A program made the translations under genes and the position numbers. Source: Lucifuga dentata (taxonomy: Eukaryota > Chordata > Actinopteri > Ophidiiformes > Bythitidae). Taken from it: 64,000 bases of DNA. Below, one piece after another: positions 1 to 11,967 of the stretch; position 1 is the stretch's first letter; every line of letters starts with the position of its first letter. The notes beneath the pieces were generated by a model that worked only from the letters and a program-made list of their open reading frames with translations, was not told the DNA's origin and did not search any database. Where the stretch lies: assembly GCA_014773175.1 (NCBI GenBank), contig VXCM01001418.1, forward strand, positions 58,088 to 122,087. The letters run 5' to 3'.

Positions 1-497
1 ATTGATTTGGATTAGGCTCTGTCACGTTCAGGGATTGCGTAAATGAGACTTCTTTCTTTCCTTTATTCTACCCTCACTCATTTTCGTTCCCCCTCTCCCT
101 GTTACATCTCCATGCTGCCTCCTCACAGGCGCTTTGATGTGCCTGCTTTAATTTGGAGCTTAATGGAATCTGTGGCACTGCTGTGCCTATCGGTGGCAGG
201 ATCGCAGATCCCAGTGTTCATTGCGGCATGCCTCCATTCTGGTGAGTGGGCGTCAAGATAGCCGTGAAACAATTGAGGAGGGCCTGTAGCCGTAGGAGAG
301 AAACTGCATTTCCAATGCAGATTCCAGAGTCGGAAGCCCCAGTCAGAGTTACTGCCAGTCTGTAGAACTTTCAAGTACAATTGACCTAGAAAAACCCCAA
401 AAAGTTGTGCATTTCATCTACAATTTTATTGATGATCATGTTTGAAAATGGCAAGGTAGAGATTTATAACCAGCAAAAAATATATATATATAAATAT

Positions 498-528
<31 letters not shown>

Positions 529-3520
529 TTACATTGCATTATGTATTGGTGTATTAGACAAGAAAACTAAAACAAATTACAAAAGAGAAATAGTATAGAA
601 ATTAAACTATACACATATATATACTATATATATACATATATATGATGATTACTGTTACTGCTGATAACTGATAATGTTGTTACTGTTACAACTGTTTTAT
701 TTTTCTCAGATGCAGTATTACCTAATACTTAATACTTATGTGTGTATATATGTGTGTATATATATATATATACACATATATGAAAAGAAAAAGAAAATGC
801 ATTTTTTTGGACCATCATTCATGCCCCTTACATATAATATTCAGAGTTCAAGAAGTAGAAGTATATATAATATTCACAGCAAATTTTGAAGTGTGAAATG
901 AGTTGTGTCTAATTCTAATGTTGATGTAAGAATCTAGACAGTCACTTCCAGTTGGTCTGTATCTGTTTGAACTGAACACCAGGAACTGTTCAACAGAAAA
1001 CTCTTGCGCTGTAATTTCTCCAACATTCATGTTTCATAATGAAACCTTCTAAGTTATACAGCTACATGTGTACTCCCAGCTGCTTGAAATATGAGTTTGA
1101 TTTCCCCCTGCATGGCATAGTTCATCTTCCCCCTTATACTACATCTGTAAAAGGAGATGTCACTGGTTTTATTGAACTGGCTTGCAGCTCAGAGTGATCT
1201 GTCGCCTTATGCTGGTGTTAAAGTTTACCAGTTGTCTCATCTGTGTTTCTTATTAGGTAGGAAAGCTGTACATATTCCAGTCAAACTCACCATTTCGATC
1301 ATCAGGCTTAAAGTCTGGACTGCTCATAGTCCAGCAGTGAGAGTGAACCTTGAAGAGATGTCAGGGATTTCATGCATTGCAGTCCAGACTCCAACTTTCA
1401 ATCTGCAGGGGTTATAAATCAAAGCAGGTGGTTTCCTCCCCAAAAACCTCTCCACAGGATAGAGCGCTTCAGGGCAGTGGGTTATGAGTGAACGATGATA
1501 AAAGTACGGCCATAAATCAATTCTTCATCCCTATCAAAGGCATATTTCAATCACTGTGTGTACCATTTAACTAGCATACTAGTAAAAAAAAAAAAAAAAA
1601 AGNAAAAAAAAAAAAAAAAAAGGAAAGAGAGGAGAAACTTCCATCTCTGTGTGGAAAGAAGACAGGATCTGAGGCCTGATGAGAATCCGCCCTCAGCCAT
1701 GCATTTGTACAGTATTCAAAGACACTGGCAGTCATGTTCAGACAGTATGCTATCAGGGGGAAATCCCCCAATACAGGGGCCTTTATCTCTCTTCACTTGC
1801 TCAGCTTAATGAACTCTGCTGCATGTAATGGCACATACAGGAGCTGTGTTGGAGGTGCCTCTGTCTTTCATCCATGTTTGTATTTGATGTGAGGCTGCCA
1901 GATCATTATATTGCAGGGAGAGTTGTTTATGGCTTTGAGATCCTGCCTTTTGGTGGTCGGTGTTTGTTCTATTACCCAGGTCTTCATAGACTCTGCGTTA
2001 TAAAATAGGCCAGACTTTTGAACTAAAGAAAAAAATCATTTAGAAGTATGTTGAAGTTAACAGTAATCGATAGCATTATATGAGGCTGGAGGCCAGTAAT
2101 AATACTTATTTGTTTTATATCAGTTGAGAGAGAACTTTGTCAATTTGAACCACTCAGGAAAGGAGACTAGTAAAACTGATTTGAACACTGAGACATTAAA
2201 ATTCCTCAAAATATTCAAACTATGAGACGTGTATAATTCCTGAAATGTTAACGCAATCTCATTTCAGTGCATCGGCATTGAAAATACAAATAAATCAATG
2301 CAGGTATGTTTAATTGATGTTGTGTAATCAACTTGTCTCATACACTGAAGCTTTTTTTCAGAGATTTTATATATGCACATTTAATATTCTGAATGAACTT
2401 TGGTCAAGTCAATAGTCAAAGCAATTCATTCCCTGAAATATCATAGGCTTCAGAATAAGCATTCTACTGAAGCTGACTTTGAAAAAAAAAAAAGTATTAT
2501 TACTCACTCCTGCATGTTTTGATGTCTGACAACTCCTCACACAAAGCCATATATTACATCTCTGACTGCACTACAGTTCAAAGTCAAATATATGTATATG
2601 TTTTTCTTGCTTACAGTGGTTTTAATACTCTTCATGCATATCAGAACAGAAAAGTTAAATCTCAGCTTCGGTCATACTCCTCTACACCCGTAGGCATGTA
2701 AACAAGATCTGCTTTATTTGTGTCATGTACCTGAGGCTACCTGAGTTAAGCATCAGCCACTCTGGACCAACTGCTGCTGCTGCTGAGTTGGGCTCTCACT
2801 TCCTGTCATCCCTCTCATGTATCTCTGAATGAACTCAGTGATACTTAAGACCCATGAAGATAAAGGTACACAGGGAAATTACTAACACCATGAAGCAGTT
2901 TACTAGCTATTGGATTGTGCTTTCTTGACTCTTTGATGTACCAACATTCAGACTTTGCTGACGGACATACCGTCTTAGTCAACCTGCACTTCAGAGGGCT
3001 GTACCATGAAGCACGTTCAACACAGCCAGGGTTTCTTTGCCTTAGCTGGCTCGACAAATCCTAAAACTCCAGTCAGAGATAACGGGGTACCACAATGGTG
3101 GTTATCAACCGTCTTTGTCAACCCAGGCTTTCCTCATCAAGCTCTGTGCACGTTCCCATAAAGGGGGCATGTCGGCCTCATTTACCTCTACTACCGGACA
3201 AAATGGACCAATCAGAGCTGTTTATTTCAGTCAGGAGGAGCAAAGTTATCATATAGCGCTATGAAGATTTCAAACACATCAGAACTGCTAAAAGCAACAC
3301 TGTTGCTGCAAATAAGGCTAGACAGGAATGCTGGCAGAAAGTTGCTGATAGTTTATATGTAAGTTTTATGTAATTTGCCACTCAATGCATCAGTGCCCAC
3401 CGTTTATTCCTAATGTGACAGCTGCACATTCTACAGCTCTGACACTTTAAACTTCATGCAGCAGATTTAAATATTATAGTCAAGAATTGCATTTAGGTCT
3501 GACACTGTCCCATGTAGGAT
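1..3520. other. gene-free region, nothing recognised beyond simple repeats
   Basis: AT-rich sequence with the microsatellite at 481-522, a TA/TG patch near 741-780 and a poly-A gap at 1584-1621. Open frames are short, lack recognisable domains and are not supported as genes. Confidence 0.7.
481..522 (+). repeat. (TA)n then (CA)n microsatellite
   Basis: TA-rich run at 481-500 followed by about 11 CA units. A related TATA/TGTG-rich patch lies at 741-780. Confidence 0.9.
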
Positions 3521-3522
3521 AC

Positions 3523-3564
3523 ATAACAATCACTAGTTTTTGACCAAATCAAAGTGAAATTAAT
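3523..3564. repeat. inverted partner of 4097-4137
   Basis: This 42-nt segment (core CTAGTTTTTGACCAAATCAA) is the reverse complement of 4097-4137 with one mismatch and one single-base indel. The pair encloses the 41-bp minisatellite, the (TCTA)n tract and the left arm of the foldback at 4012. Confidence 0.6.
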
Positions 3565-3632
3565 TTTATTAGTTTGTCGACCTAATCAAATTTTTAATCA
3601 GCATTCTATCGGCATTCTATTAGCTGTACACT

Positions 3633-3810
3633 GTATACTATTAATGTAAATTGATAAACTGATTCATGATGTAGTATACTATTAATGTAAATTGATAAAC
3701 TGATTCATGATGTAGCATACTATTAATGTAAATTGATAAACTAATTCATGATGTAGTATACTATTAATGTAAATATCATACTGATTCATAATATAGTGAA
3801 CTATTAATGT
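3633..3810 (+). repeat. 41-bp minisatellite, about 4.3 copies
   Basis: Units start at 3633, 3674, 3715 and 3756 with an exact 41-bp period, each opening GTATACTATTAATGTAAAT (the third GCATAC). The fourth is diverged, and a partial fifth starts at 3796. No spacer structure, so not CRISPR-like. Confidence 0.8.
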
Positions 3811-3912
3811 ATGTTACCTGCGATTTTATAGAAGGCTTCTTTTATAGTGAGTGTGGGCAAATGGCCAGGAACACCACAAACATATAATGTGTTTGTGGCG
3901 GTGGTGTGTGTG

Positions 3913-3969
<57 letters not shown>

Positions 3970-4009
3970 ATCTATATAGATATATAGATATAGATATAGA
4001 TATATATGT
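3913..4009 (+). repeat. (TCTA)n tetranucleotide followed by AT/GATA run
   Basis: About 14 TCTA units to 3968, then imperfect TATAGATA units to 4009, immediately left of the foldback at 4012. Confidence 0.9.
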
Positions 4010-4011
4010 AC

Positions 4012-4171
4012 GGAGACGTGACTTAAAGTAACGCAAACTGCATGCATCGCATTGCGTTTATACATATACATATATATATGTGTGTGTGTGTGTATAATTA
4101 ATTCACTTTGATTTGGTCAAAAACTAGCGATTGTTATGCATACAGTTTGCACTACTTTAAGTCACGGCTCC
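4012..4171. mobile_element. 160-bp foldback element with 34-bp inverted ends
   Basis: The arms 4012-4045 and 4138-4171 are inverted copies (core GTGACTTAAAGTA / TACTTTAAGTCAC, plus GCAAACTGCATGC / GCATACAGTTTGC). The loop carries AT- and TG-rich simple repeats and the inner arm 4097-4137. It is MITE-like. No clear target duplication is visible. Confidence 0.5.
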
Positions 4172-4501
4172 ATTCGGTAGCATTCCTAACGCATGGCTCA
4201 ACAAGTGTGCAAAGGGTGACACATTTTATAGTCGATTTCAAGCCGAAACTCTGAACAAAAACTGGTCCTGACCAGGTTATGTCTGCAGCATGAGTTGCCA
4301 TGGTGATCCAGCCAGGTTAAAAGAGAGCCACCTTCATGATACTGAAAACCCTGGCTTTAGGCTCAACATACCTCGCTAACCCACTAATCTCGCTTCGTGG
4401 TATAGCCCTCAGGTCTGTGTGTGTGTGTGAACTGTTTGCGTTTTTGCTTAGAAATCGATCTGTGTGATGAACCCAACAATGAACATGCTTTAGCAAAGCT
4501 G

Positions 4502-4503
<2 letters not shown>

Positions 4504-4566
<63 letters not shown>
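4504..4566 (+). repeat. (TG)n microsatellite, about 31 units
   Basis: Uninterrupted TG run; a (CT)n run follows at 4630-4659. Confidence 0.95.
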
Positions 4567-4567
<1 letters not shown>

Positions 4568-4628
4568 CAGTTCAAATTTGACAGATGATGAGGTTTGGGC
4601 TCTCCAGGTCCTACCTGTGCAGAAGAAG

Positions 4629-4662
<34 letters not shown>

Positions 4663-5161
4663 GTCTGTCTGTAAATTGACTTGCCTTTTCAGGCTTTGAC
4701 CCTGATGTCTGATGTAAGACCCAGACACCCACACATCAAAGGGGAACTTGTGGTGTGGGGTGGGGGGTGGATTTCTGTTTTGGAAGAGATATTGACTTTA
4801 GGCATTGAAGTGATGAAGCATCCCGCTTTTCGTCTCCTATGTGATATTACAGAATCTAAAAGCTGATTTTTTTCAAACTATCATGAACCACAATGAAGAA
4901 AGAGTGCCAATATATGAACAGAATTTGATGCTAAATCAAATACAGCCAATTTCTCCTTGATGGATGTTGGCTTGGAAAGGCTATGCTTAGATTAACCCTA
5001 ATAATAGGCCTGTTTTATTTTTATATGTCTGGAGGTTTGTGCTCTGGTTTATTTCATATGATGTATATGTCATATTAATGGTCCAAAACGAAAGGCAAAG
5101 GGAAAAGTACATGAACTTGTTGCTGTTTTATGACATACACATACTGTATGCTAACCCACAC

Positions 5162-5165
<4 letters not shown>

Positions 5166-5202
<37 letters not shown>
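5166..5202 (+). repeat. (AG)n microsatellite
   Basis: About 18 uninterrupted AG units. Confidence 0.95.
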
Positions 5203-5205
<3 letters not shown>

Positions 5206-5370
5206 TTATTCCTAGCTCACATTGTACTTATAAATCACAAGTAGAACAGAATTATATTTTCAGAATTATATTTGTGTTTTTTGTATTCATTTTTTTTGCT
5301 TTGTTTTGTTTTTTCTCTAATTAATTCAATGATTTACTCTAATCTTAAATGACAAGATATTCCTTTACTC

Positions 5371-5497
5371 ATTTATACATCTATCTTACTTCATCCTATT
5401 ATTATTAGCTTTCTATTTATTATATATTACTATNATTTATACATCTATCTTACTTCATCCTATTATTATTAGCTTTCTATTTATTATATATTACTAT
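5371..5497 (+). repeat. 63-bp perfect duplication around a single N (assembly join)
   Basis: 5371-5433 and 5435-5497 are identical and separated only by the N at 5434. The real sequence very probably contains one copy. Confidence 0.85.
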
Positions 5498-5499
5498 AT

Positions 5500-5612
5500 T
5501 CTGGTACTTTGTAAGCTCATTTTACCTTGTTGTACCTTTTTGCTGGACATATACACAGCTTTGGCAATACTGTAATTTTATACAGTCATGCCAATAAAGC
5601 CTTTAGAAATGA

Positions 5613-5646
<34 letters not shown>
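5500..5646 (+). mobile_element. retroposon 3' end followed by (GA)n
   Basis: CTTTGGCAATACTGTA, then GTCATGCCAATAAAGC, then a (GA)n tract at 5616-5646. This arrangement is familiar from the 3' ends of fish LINEs. The assignment to a family is tentative; no coding part is visible. Confidence 0.4.
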
Positions 5647-5651
<5 letters not shown>

Positions 5652-6292
5652 AATCATCTCCTGAGGTACTGAATCCTGAGATGTATTCTGAGAGCCAAGG
5701 GAGGTGGCATAGAGGAATACTGAGAAGTTTTCTCCTCCTTCTGTAGCCCAATATCAACAGATGGGACCCAGCTGTAATCAGCAGAGACAGAGACCACCTG
5801 CTGTCTGTCCTGCAGGCCCATTTTGCTGCAGCATACCTGCACCGCTGCAGGACTGAGACATCAGGGAGAATCTGCACACACACATACACACACACACTGA
5901 GCACAGCAGAGAACCAGTTCTTTAGGCTTACAGGTGCTGATTTGACTGATAGTTTAGGTCAGAATAAGGTTTTCTGGATTCCATTAAAGACTTTGCTTGG
6001 AGCGGTTGTGGTGAGTAACACACACGCTGCCAGGAAAGGCTGAACCGGCAGACCAGTATGTTTCACTTCATTGTTAAGCAGTTAGTCAGCACTTCAAAAT
6101 AATGATGTAAATATTTTACTATAGTTAGGGAAGCGTATTGACAATCCTGAAGTCGTATCACAGTCATGATAAATCAACTGTCTGAAAAAAGCAATACCTT
6201 TTTGGCAGTCAACGCATTTTTTTCTCTTTTTTGGCTGAATTCCCAGTGAACCACTTCAATGGGTTTGTATCTGAAGGCTGAGTAGAAACAGC

Positions 6293-6380
6293 TAAGTAAA
6301 TTTAAGCAAGTACTTTTTTGGGGTACTTGTATGAGTTTTTCCATTCTATTTTATACTTTTGTACTTTTTACTGCACTACA
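6293..6380. mobile_element. left part of a TACTT-rich fish repeat
   Basis: GCAAGTACTTTTTTGGGGTA...TTTTTCCATTCTATTTTATA...CTTTTTACTGCACTACA resembles the left half of a common teleost repeat in which short TACTT strings alternate. It ends abruptly near 6380. The matching right half is at 7760-7909. Confidence 0.4.
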
Positions 6381-7159
6381 GTAAAACCTCTGTGTCCATG
6401 CCATCTTTCAGCTCCTCGATGTGTTTTAAACATTCTCTCAAGAGTTTTAAGAAGGAAAAAAAGCTTGGTGGCAGTTGGTTGGTGTTGTGGATAATATAAT
6501 GGTAATGTTAATATAAAAATTCTCAAAATAGGAATTTCAAGGTTTTCCACCCAAATGAAGACTTTGGTGGAAAATCATAAAACACACCAGATTTAATTTG
6601 TAAGGGCAAATATCATCACACAACCATGTTCTCTCATTCATGTTACTGGTATCTTTTAGCATTTACCTTGAAAGAGGCATTACTATGATATTTCCTTACA
6701 CGTTGGAGAAGCCATTCATAAAACATGCTGTTGCACAAAAATTAAGACCTGCTTCAGTCTGGTGGTAAATTTCAGCTGTATGAAATCTGTGTGACGTTTT
6801 AAACTGTATTTATCTCACATGTGATCGTGATCAACAAATTTGATATTTGAGTCCACTCAGTTGATGAGTCAGTTTATTTAAATGAAGAGTTTTTAATCGA
6901 TCTCACACACATTCGTGTGGCACTGCTCCTCTTCTTCAAGCCTCATTCGCTGCGCTTTGTCTCTCTTTCTCACACACGAAACCTCCACCAGACTCCAGGT
7001 GTGGATCTCTTATCTCTTTTATCTTAGTGTCAATCACAGACACAGTAACAGAGCTTTTTTTCTTACTTATTTTTTACTGTCTTATGTGCTATCGCTGCTT
7101 TTATTTGCTATTATTTTGATGTACATTAGTCTCACATTCTAATACTTCTGAATTTTGTC

Positions 7160-7232
7160 AATTGCCTGTAAAGCACTTTGAGTTGCATTGACTTGTATGA
7201 AAATTGCTATATAAATAAAGTTTGATTAATTG
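7160..7232 (+). mobile_element. LINE-type 3' tail (L2-like)
   Basis: CTGTAAAGCACTTTGAGTTG...GTATGAAAATTGCTATATAA then ATAAAGTTTGATT closely resembles the 3' end of L2/Maui-type non-LTR retrotransposons in fish. Only the tail is present; no reverse transcriptase frame is seen upstream. Confidence 0.5.
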
Positions 7233-7610
7233 ACTGATTAAAATGCAGAGCTCAAAAGCAGAGAATTTAGTTTCCTTTGCCTATTTAACATGTCAATTTT
7301 GCACTGACACCAATATTGACAAGCAATTGACAAGCAATATTAACTGTGGCTCTTAAATATGAAGCAGCTCATTAACATACTGATCTTCATTGGCTTTTAC
7401 CTGTGACACACCTTACAACAACATGTCAGTAATGGGATAATGATGCACTGATTAATGTAAGGAAACCTTTACGAATGAACTTCCATTATCACGGCACTTA
7501 ATTTAGCGTGACGTCATTAGTTACCATGATTTTTTTTTAATGATTTTTTTATAGGGATTTTTTAAATTTCCTTTCTAAATTTTCCTTTTCTTTCCAAACT
7601 TCCCAAATAG

Positions 7611-7655
7611 GAGATACAAGGTTGTTCACAGTGTTGGATGAAAACCTTGTATCTC
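7611..7655. repeat. 13-bp perfect hairpin
   Basis: GAGATACAAGGTT (7611-7623) pairs with AACCTTGTATCTC (7643-7655) across a 19-nt loop. The sequence from 15479 (GAGATACAAGGTTTTTCTTC, then ACACAATGTGAACAA) matches the reverse complement of this hairpin through the first arm and loop, so both belong to one dispersed repeat. Confidence 0.5.
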
Positions 7656-7759
7656 TAACTTGGAATTTTTTTTTTTTTTTTTTTTTTTTTTTTCAGTATT
7701 GATGTGTTAACATGTAGCAGAGTTAGCCCTCAAAAATTTAATACTGTACTCACATAGAC

Positions 7760-7909
7760 CAATCATCACAGCGAGTACATTTTACTGCTAATACTTTGCT
7801 TTTACTTATGTAGGATTTTGAAAGCAGGACCTTTCTTGTAATGGAGTATTTTTCCATTGTTTTATTGTAACTATTACTTTATGAAAGGATTTATGTACTT
7901 CTCCCACTG
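7760..7909. mobile_element. right part of a TACTT-rich fish repeat
   Basis: GCGAGTACATTTTACTGCTA, AATACTTTGCTTTTACTTA, TTTTGAAAGCAGGACCTTTC, TTGTAATGGAGTATTTTTCC and GTACTTCTCCCACTG follow in the order expected for the right half of the repeat whose left half is at 6293-6380. Confidence 0.45.
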
Positions 7910-7950
7910 AATGGAGGACATGATGAGGCTGCAGCCACCCAGCACCACAT

Positions 7951-7963
7951 ATGTGCGCACGTG

Positions 7964-7996
<33 letters not shown>

Positions 7997-8025
7997 CTAA
8001 TAGTGATACCANATGTGCGCACGTG

Positions 8026-8058
<33 letters not shown>

Positions 8059-8073
8059 CTAATAGTGATACCA
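7951..8073 (+). repeat. 61-bp perfect duplication around a single N (assembly join)
   Basis: 7951-8011 and 8013-8073 are identical, including the (CA)n tract, and separated by the N at 8012. Probably one genomic copy. Confidence 0.85.
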
Positions 8074-9985
8074 AAGCTCCTAGTGATCTTTGTGGTAAAA
8101 AGTTAGCTAAGACTCTAGAGCCATCTTCAAGGCTCAGTCAGCCACGGTGCTCAGAGAGGAGTTTGTGGGATGGAAAAGCATTTAAGTTGGATTCACAGTG
8201 GGGATCTCCACAATGCACGCTCAGAAGACAGCAAAACCAAGTATTATACAGCTTTCTTTGAAGAGTGGGAAATACCAGTTGTTATGTTTCCCCAAAATAA
8301 GCAGCAAGGAACATTGTGGGTTTGTACCTTCAATTTTTCTCCTTGTACAAATAAAACTAAACATGGGAGAAAGGCAAACACATGCAGCCACACACGAGTA
8401 CGCATAAAATCTCTTTTAGATTGAAGGCACACTGTATACATGAAAAAGCCCCAGTGATTTACTGTACATGTACACACACATCCAGATACTACACACACAC
8501 ATGGCAAACCACTTCCTAAACCTTTACCACTAACTAAAGTGTAGCAGTCACAGAGTTATGTCCCTCCCCTTCTGTCTGCTCTTCTCATAATCGTTGGCTG
8601 GCTGCAGGCACAGAACTGCTTTGCTCAGGAGCCTTCAGGAGAAGTTCAGGACCCCTCACAGGTGGTTGCCTGGCCAGTTGCCAGAGCAGAAAACAGATAT
8701 GGAAGCTAGTACCTGTGGAGGTGTCACACTAGTGCAAACCATCCAGTGCACACCAGCCTTTGCACACAGCCATATGCATGCAAACACACACACTTAACCA
8801 CACACATGCAAACACACACACACAAAAGGGAGGATAATTCCCTTACCCACATGAAAGAGGGAGGTGGTGGGCAGAATGCCAGGCAGCACTACCTGGAGAC
8901 AAAAGAGCAGCACCTCTGGGGGTTTGATGTTCATCTGGGATTCAACATGCTGATGGATCCTGCCTGTGAGGGGGAGAGGGAGCTTGAGCTTGAGTGTGTG
9001 TTTGTGTGTGCGCGCATGAATAAATTTAAGCCTGCAAGCAATGTGTGCTCCCAGCATGCTGCTGCTCCGTAGTCTGCAATTAATCTCTCCGACATCAGGC
9101 CTTCCCCTAGGGGGGGCCGATTTCACTCTGCTGCTATTGATCTCTGCCACACAGCGTGGCCGGGGGCATGTGGGCGGTCTGAGAGCGCACCCAGTCTGCA
9201 CAAGCAGGAGGGGATCCACCTGAACACTGGGAATCATATGAGCACTGCTGCAGCACACCTGGCCTGGCGTGGTCTCATTATGATGTAAAGAAAGTATCTT
9301 AACAGTAATGTTGTAACATGTTTTATTTTCATTACCATCTTCTCCTTGTAAGGGCTTTTCAGCTGACTTGCATGATTGCATATTGTTGTTGTTTAAAAAC
9401 ATTTTCTTGTCTTGTTCTTAGTTTGATGACATTGCATTTTTGACAGTCTAATGTATTTTGAAAGGATTTTTGAGCTCAAGCAGTTGATGTCTCAACTTAG
9501 CTACTTACAGCAGCTTCGAATTCTTTGAAAGATCTGAAAACCTCTATGAATGTATGAATGCGAATGTGAATGTATTGGTGTATACACACACACACACACA
9601 CACACACATTATATTTTGAATACCAAACTCATTAAAACATCATTCTAGTCCTTAAAATAAGATAAATAGACCATTGCAGTTGCATAACAGTCAGTTCATC
9701 CAAAAATAATCATATTTTCCTTCTTACCTCTGGTGGTATTTGGCCATGCTGATAGTTGATAGATGTCTTATGAATAGTCTTATGAATAGTCTACAAACCT
9801 CTCTGTTAAAAGAATTATAGAGACTTTTGGGTAGAAAACAGTTGAAATATTGTTTTTGGCAAGAAATTTGTTGAAATTTTCATGTAATTTTTCAACAAGC
9901 TGAGCACCACGAATGAAATTCCATTCACTTTCATTATGTTGAGACACTGGCAGAAGTCCAAGTAGTGTTTTATCTCATAACCTCA
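8074..9985. other. gene-free region with a possible conserved block at 9040-9240
   Basis: Mostly unremarkable. CA-rich patches occur at 8472-8500 and 8785-8823. The stretch 9040-9240 is GC-richer and non-repetitive and could be regulatory. A 202-codon minus-strand frame crosses it (8794-9402) but has no recognisable protein character. Confidence 0.5.
9581..9608 (+). repeat. (CA)n microsatellite
   Basis: About 14 CA units after a GAATGTGAATGTAT-type imperfect repeat. Confidence 0.9.
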
Positions 9986-10315
9986 TCTGTATCCAGATAC
10001 GTCATCTAGAAAAGGAAAAATGCATTTTAATGCAAAGTTTAAATGCACGTAAACTGTATCATGATCAGAATGCAATCTCATCAGAGAGATCGGATTTCAG
10101 TCACAACCAGCCAGGTGTAAATTTTATCCATTAAAGATGGGACACATTCGTGAGATAAAATCCACGGTCACTATGAATCGTCGACTCGCCTATTGAGATT
10201 CAGTCAAAATACGTGCAGAATCCAGATCACAAGAACACTTTTTAATGCACAGTGTAAATGCTAGTCCTGACATCGGATATCATTCTGTTTGATAGATAAT
10301 GTATCTGGACACAGA
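9986..10315. mobile_element. 330-bp element with 23-bp inverted termini
   Basis: The termini 9986-10008 and 10293-10315 are inverted copies (20 of 23 positions match, including TCCAGATAC). Inside and just beyond the right end is a recurring motif of the type TTTTAATGCAAAGT followed by TAAATG (near 10025, 10240 and 10322). It is probably a non-autonomous DNA transposon; the superfamily is unknown. Confidence 0.5.
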
Positions 10316-11042
10316 GATCACATTTTAATACAAGGAGTAAAAGAGGCCTTAGCATGTTGAATGAGAAATGACTTTGCAGAGTTCCTAATGCAGAGTTCCA
10401 AGAACATAAAGTGGGCGATCAGCATAGTGGTGTCAGAAGAAAACGTGCATCTCTCTGCTGGTACCATTCCACACACAGCTGACTGAGAGTGGAAGTGGTG
10501 CTGCTGTTGCCAGATAATCCCGTGTTCATGTTTGCATACGTGTACTGGAACATGCACAGTGTCACCCTACATCAGTACAAAAGAGCTGTGATGTGAGGAT
10601 TACCACATAGAAGCCATGCAGTGCTTTTGGTTTCATGCAGAGGGACGATGCTTGGCTGCCTCGATACTGTTCTAATGATGTTGTCTGGGGGGGGCGGGGG
10701 TCAAAATCAGGAGAAATGGGGGACGGGGAAGTTACTTATCTTCAGTGCTCCACAGCATTTCTCTTAATTAAAACTCCTATCTGTGTCTTTGAAGTTCATA
10801 ATGAGTCAGTTTGGTTAAGCAGAGAATTGAAGAGAAAAGAGGGCCAGGGCTCGTCTTTATGCTGCAAAAAGGTATTATTGCATTTGTTGTAGAATCTCTT
10901 ATTTTGTTATTTACATGTAAACACCATGGAGATGTGACAGGGAAGGAAATGACAGAGGTAGAAAGGAGCTGGTGCTGCTCATTTTTCATTATAGGACATG
11001 ATTGGCTTTAATCTTATCACTGGCTGCTTCTCATATTGTGCA

Positions 11043-11044
<2 letters not shown>

Positions 11045-11089
<45 letters not shown>
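11045..11089 (+). repeat. (TC)n microsatellite
   Basis: About 22 uninterrupted TC units. Confidence 0.95.
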
Positions 11090-11090
<1 letters not shown>

Positions 11091-11595
11091 TGCACACTCC
11101 TGCTTTCATGGGCCTTTCAGATTACAGTCAAATATTACAGCCCGTGACCAATCTCCAATTAACCAAATGTTGCAGGAGTACAGTATCACCCTTGGCTCCT
11201 TTCATGCTCCTTTAACGTCTTTTTCAAGGGGTTGAATATTTTCACTTCTCTACAATGAAATATCATTCTGTTAAAGCCTCCATACTTTTCCACATGGCAT
11301 CAATGAAAGCTTAACCTAAATAAATCACTCTTCCTGTAATGTATTCTAAATCATCTTGGAATTAATTGAACCTTTAAATTGTATTCCAATCAAGTAAATT
11401 ACTACAGCATACTGGTTTTGAGAGGCTGACTGAGGAAGTTTGGTGTCTGCGATTTTTGTGACAAATCACCAGGCATAATCAAACATTAAATGAGCTGATT
11501 GTCTGACAACACTGACAGTTTTCTGGTCTACATATATTTCCTTTATGAGGATTTCGACATGTCTTGGCATGGGTATCATTTAGTAAGTTTCCAAG

Positions 11596-11967
11596 CATGT
11601 TAAAACATCAATTCTACTCTTGTTAAGGCATTTTTCAAACATCATATAAACACCATAATCAGACCAAAATTGGCATAAATCGATGATGGTGCACTCCGAA
11701 TAGCAGACCTAGATATGATTGTAAATTGATTTACCTCAAGCATGTAAACACTCAGTTGGTTTATATATAATTGGTGTAAGCAATCTGCGTACACATTTCC
11801 ACACCTGGCTCTGGTGTGTTTCACTCATGAGCCAATCAAGCCAATCACAGCAAAGACTCCTGTATATTTACTAAATGATAGAATCCTATTAATTGCACGT
11901 GTATACGTATTAACTTGCATTTTTGCCTTAATCATAGCATAAACAAAAATCAGTGTGCATGTAAAAC
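11596..11967. mobile_element. TIR element family 1, copy A
   Basis: One of three diverged copies of the same interspersed repeat (others at 16879-17202 and 33535-33902). Shared landmarks in order: a TTAAGGCA-like string near the left end, CAAACATCATATAAACACCA, GACCTAGATAT, GTAAATTGATTTAC, AAGCATGTAAACA, GTAAGCAATCT, GAATCCTATTAATT (11881-11894), TTTTTGCCTTAAT and a right end CAGTGTGCATGTAAA. TTAAGGCA and TGCCTTAA near opposite ends form imperfect inverted termini, so a non-autonomous DNA transposon is likely. No transposase remains. Confidence 0.6.

Noticed and set aside
3633..3810. CRISPR-like direct repeats
   Set aside because: Units are contiguous without spacers and the window is vertebrate DNA; it is a minisatellite.
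8794..9402. 202-codon minus-strand ORF
   Set aside because: No recognisable domain, His/Cys-rich repeat-derived segments over CA runs, no splice or start context support.
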